Source: DAOTZS01 sp034434335 (GTDB taxonomy: Bacteria > Chloroflexota > Anaerolineae > CG2-30-64-16). From it: a stretch of 7,963 nucleotides of DNA. How positions within the stretch are numbered: position 1 is the stretch's first letter; the number at the start of each line of letters is the position of its first letter. Shown here piece by piece: positions 6,063 to 7,963 of the stretch. The position numbers and the translations under genes were made by a program. The stretch covers positions 1 through 7,963 of the forward strand of contig DAOTZS010000244.1 of NCBI GenBank assembly GCA_034434335.1. Direction: 5' to 3'. The notes beneath the pieces are model-generated. The model searched no databases, was not told the DNA's origin, and saw nothing but the letters and a program-made list of their open reading frames with translations.

Positions 6063-7963
6063 ATGATCTCCAGCCGGTGTCATCAGGGCCAAAGGCCGTG
6101 GAGCCAATACCTGCTGCCGGGCTTTCTGCTCATCGCGCTCTGGCTGGCAGGATGCGGTCGGGCAGCACATGAGTCGGCCCCCGCAGGCCAGCAGACAGCA
6201 GCCGTAACTGCTACGCTGGAGACTGTGCTTTTTCAGTCCGCGCGCCTGACCCGTGCGACGCAGCTACCAGAGCCTTCTCCCAGCCCCTCTCCTACCTGTA
6301 CACCAACCTGGACCGCCGCGCCGACGGCGACCCCAACCCCTACGGTGACACCTACTGCCACGGCGACCCCAACCCCCACCCCTCCTGTCTCTGCCCGCCT
6401 TGAGAAGGGGCGCTGGCTGCAATCCATTGGCAACTGCGCCGAGGCCCGCCGTGAGTTCGCCGATCTCATCGCAACGCATCCTGATCCCAACAGCAAGCAA
6501 GGAACCCTTGAGGTGGCCGAGGCGCGCTATCGGCTGGCACAGTGCTACCTGCGCGACGACGCGCCGGCCGAGGGATCGGCGGTGCTCTCCCAATTGCTGG
6601 CTATAGCCCCAGAGGGCAGCCCTTACCGCACCCCGGCATTTCTCCTGCGTGGTGAGGCATTGGCCAGGCTGGGCCTGTGGGCCGAAGCAGAGGCCAGTTA
6701 CCAGGCTGCCCTGCCTCTGGCCCCGGAGCTTAGCTCCCTTCTATGGCAGCGTATCGGGGGAGTGCGCTGGGCCGCTGGCGACCTGCCCGGTGCGACCCAG
6801 GCGTATAGCGCGGCCCTGAAAACAGCTCCCGATTGGAGCACCACTGTGGCCATCCGTCGCAACCTGGCAGAGCTGGCACGGGCTCAGGGTGATTATCGCG
6901 CCGCGGTCAGCCAGTACGACCTCTTGCGGGGCACAGCCACCACGGGCGCCTGGGCGGCCGAAATGCAGTGGCTGGCCGGCTCGGCACTGGCCGAAGCGGG
7001 GGACATGGGTTCGGCCAAACGGCGCTGGCAGGCAGCCGTGGATGCCGATCCGACTACCACCTATGCCCACAAAGCCCTGGTTGCCCTTTTGGACGCGGGC
7101 GTGACAGTGGATGAGTGCCAACGCGGGGTGGTAGACTATCACAACGGCCTGTATCAGTTGGCGATCGCCGCCTTCGACCGCTGCCTGGCTGCAGATCCCA
7201 CAGGCCGGGCTGGCGCGGCATGGTACTACAAGGGATTGAGCTACCTGGCCCTGGGCCAAACCCACCGCGGCATTGCCGAACTTGACCACCTCATCGCCAC
7301 ATACCCAGATAGCCCGCACTGGTCCAATGCCTGGCTGGCCAAGGCACGTAGCCAGGCCAGGGCTGGCCAGACTGAGGCGGCCATAGCAACCTACCGCGAG
7401 TTTGCCCGTCGGCGCCCTGATGCCCCGCAGGCTCCGACAGCGCTATGGCAGGCAGCCAACCTTCAGGAGCAGGCTGGGGAGCTGAAGCTGGCGGCCGAAG
7501 CGTATCTGGCGCTGGCGCGTCGCTATCCGACTGCCGATGAAGCCTGGCGTGCCTATCAGGCTGCCGGGCTCATCTACTTCCGCCTGGGTGATTGGGATCG
7601 TGCTGCTCAAGTGTGGGCGGAGATGGCCGGCGAGCAAGTCCAGCCCAATGAGGCTCTATCAGGGACAGTCGGTGCCGGGCACAGCCTGCCGGCCTGGACC
7701 CGCCCCGTGGCCTACTTCTGGCTGGGCCGGGCGCAGGCAGCGGCCGGCCAACCAGACGCTGCCCGGCGTTCCTGGCAGGCAGCTATAGAAAGCGGCCCTG
7801 CCACCTACTACGGCCTGCGCGCGGCTGACCGGATTGCGCGCCTGGAAGGCACACAGTTAGACAAGACCAGCTTGCACCAGCAGAGTTCCAGGCCAGAAGA
7901 TGGATCTGCTAAGGACGAGGTACAGCTCGCTTCATGGCTGCGCACGTGGGCCGGAAATGGCTC
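6063..7963 (+). CDS. TPR-repeat lipoprotein, likely lytic-transglycosylase-type, 3'-truncated
   Basis: The frame stays open from the ATG at 6063 to the right edge, giving 633 residues with no stop, so the C-terminus is missing. An N-terminal signal sequence (hydrophobic core about 17-29) ends in the lipobox L-A-G-C (28-31), so the protein should be lipidated at C31 and anchored outside the cytoplasmic membrane. A Pro/Thr/Ser-rich linker (about 69-108) follows, then a long TPR-like alpha-solenoid (about 110-595) with repeated A-x-x-x-Y/W, G-D/G-x-x-x-A and A-x-x-x-P units. Near the visible end is TYYGLRAADRIARLEG (581-596), which resembles the Y-Y-G-L-x-A segment preceding the catalytic domain in Slt70-type soluble lytic murein transglycosylases. 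The SLT domain, with its catalytic Glu, would lie beyond the window; without it a plain TPR lipoprotein remains possible. The start is 4 bases after the permease, with only a weak ribosome site. Confidence 0.82.
   Translation, partial: MISSRCHQGQRPWSQYLLPGFLLIALWLAGCGRAAHESAPAGQQTAAVTATLETVLFQSARLTRATQLPEPSPSPSPTCTPTWTAAPTATPTPTVTPTATATPTPTPPVSARLEKGRWLQSIGNCAEARREFADLIATHPDPNSKQGTLEVAEARYRLAQCYLRDDAPAEGSAVLSQLLAIAPEGSPYRTPAFLLRGEALARLGLWAEAEASYQAALPLAPELSSLLWQRIGGVRWAAGDLPGATQAYSAALKTAPDWSTTVAIRRNLAELARAQGDYRAAVSQYDLLRGTATTGAWAAEMQWLAGSALAEAGDMGSAKRRWQAAVDADPTTTYAHKALVALLDAGVTVDECQRGVVDYHNGLYQLAIAAFDRCLAADPTGRAGAAWYYKGLSYLALGQTHRGIAELDHLIATYPDSPHWSNAWLAKARSQARAGQTEAAIATYREFARRRPDAPQAPTALWQAANLQEQAGELKLAAEAYLALARRYPTADEAWRAYQAAGLIYFRLGDWDRAAQVWAEMAGEQVQPNEALSGTVGAGHSLPAWTRPVAYFWLGRAQAAAGQPDAARRSWQAAIESGPATYYGLRAADRIARLEGTQLDKTSLHQQSSRPEDGSAKDEVQLASWLRTWAGNG
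6267..6386 (+). repeat. Low-complexity Pro/Thr-coding repeat (surface linker)
   Basis: The stretch is built largely of ACC/ACG/ACT and CCC/CCA/CCT codons giving P-T, P-S and T-A-T-P units. It includes a perfect 17-base direct repeat, ACGGCGACCCCAACCCC, at 6324-6340 and 6360-6376, 36 bases apart and therefore in the same reading phase. It encodes a flexible, extended linker between the lipid anchor and the folded domain. Such P-T linkers are frequent in extracytoplasmic proteins of Chloroflexota. Confidence 0.85.

Noticed and set aside
6233..6496. Minus-strand frame encoding a Val/Gly repeat
   Set aside because: It is the reverse complement of the Pro/Thr-coding linker; the repeat pattern follows from those codons.
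6741..7319. Minus-strand open frame of 192 codons opposite the lipoprotein gene
   Set aside because: The + strand frame is continuous, starts with a lipobox signal and shows repeated TPR-like units; the antisense frame shows no motif.

Overview
This window looks like a piece of a high-GC bacterial chromosome, most likely from the phylum Chloroflexota (Anaerolineae-like). Taxonomic clues are a lipoprotein with a long Pro/Thr-repeat linker after its lipobox, a small membrane-anchored protein with a DUF4367-like C-terminal region, and a URO-D-family (methyltransferase-type) gene lodged between the two exonuclease VII genes. The placement is inferred from protein style, not from a marker gene.

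All eight genes lie on the + strand and are packed tightly. In order they are: the 3' part of a TPR protein (1-704); xseA, exonuclease VII large subunit (709-1944); a uroporphyrinogen-decarboxylase-family protein of the corrinoid-methyltransferase type (1960-3048); xseB, exonuclease VII small subunit (3045-3287); a single-pass membrane protein with a DUF4367-like extracytoplasmic part (3375-4253); an ABC-2-type ATPase (4269-5219); its membrane permease (5216-6058); and a lipoprotein with a TPR-like solenoid (6063 to the right edge, no stop reached). The last is probably the non-catalytic part of a soluble-lytic-transglycosylase-like cell-wall enzyme.

Most junctions are 4-base overlaps or gaps of 4-15 bases, which suggests one or two transcription units. 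The only notable gap is 3288-3374 (87 bases). It holds two short hairpins, a 10-base palindrome and a strong Shine-Dalgarno site, and is the best place to look for an internal promoter or leader. No stretch longer than 300 bases lacks a gene. I saw no tRNA, rRNA, CRISPR array, insertion sequence or convincing intrinsic terminator.

Functionally, xseA and xseB encode one DNA-repair nuclease, with an unrelated one-carbon/corrinoid-type enzyme coupled between them. The second half is envelope-oriented: a membrane-anchored sensor-like protein, a complete ATPase plus permease exporter pair, and a surface lipoprotein. No clearly new system is proven here. The most unusual points are the split xse locus, the non-canonical putative metal site in the URO-D protein, and the DUF4367-like protein sitting with an ABC transporter but without a visible anti-sigma domain or sigma factor.
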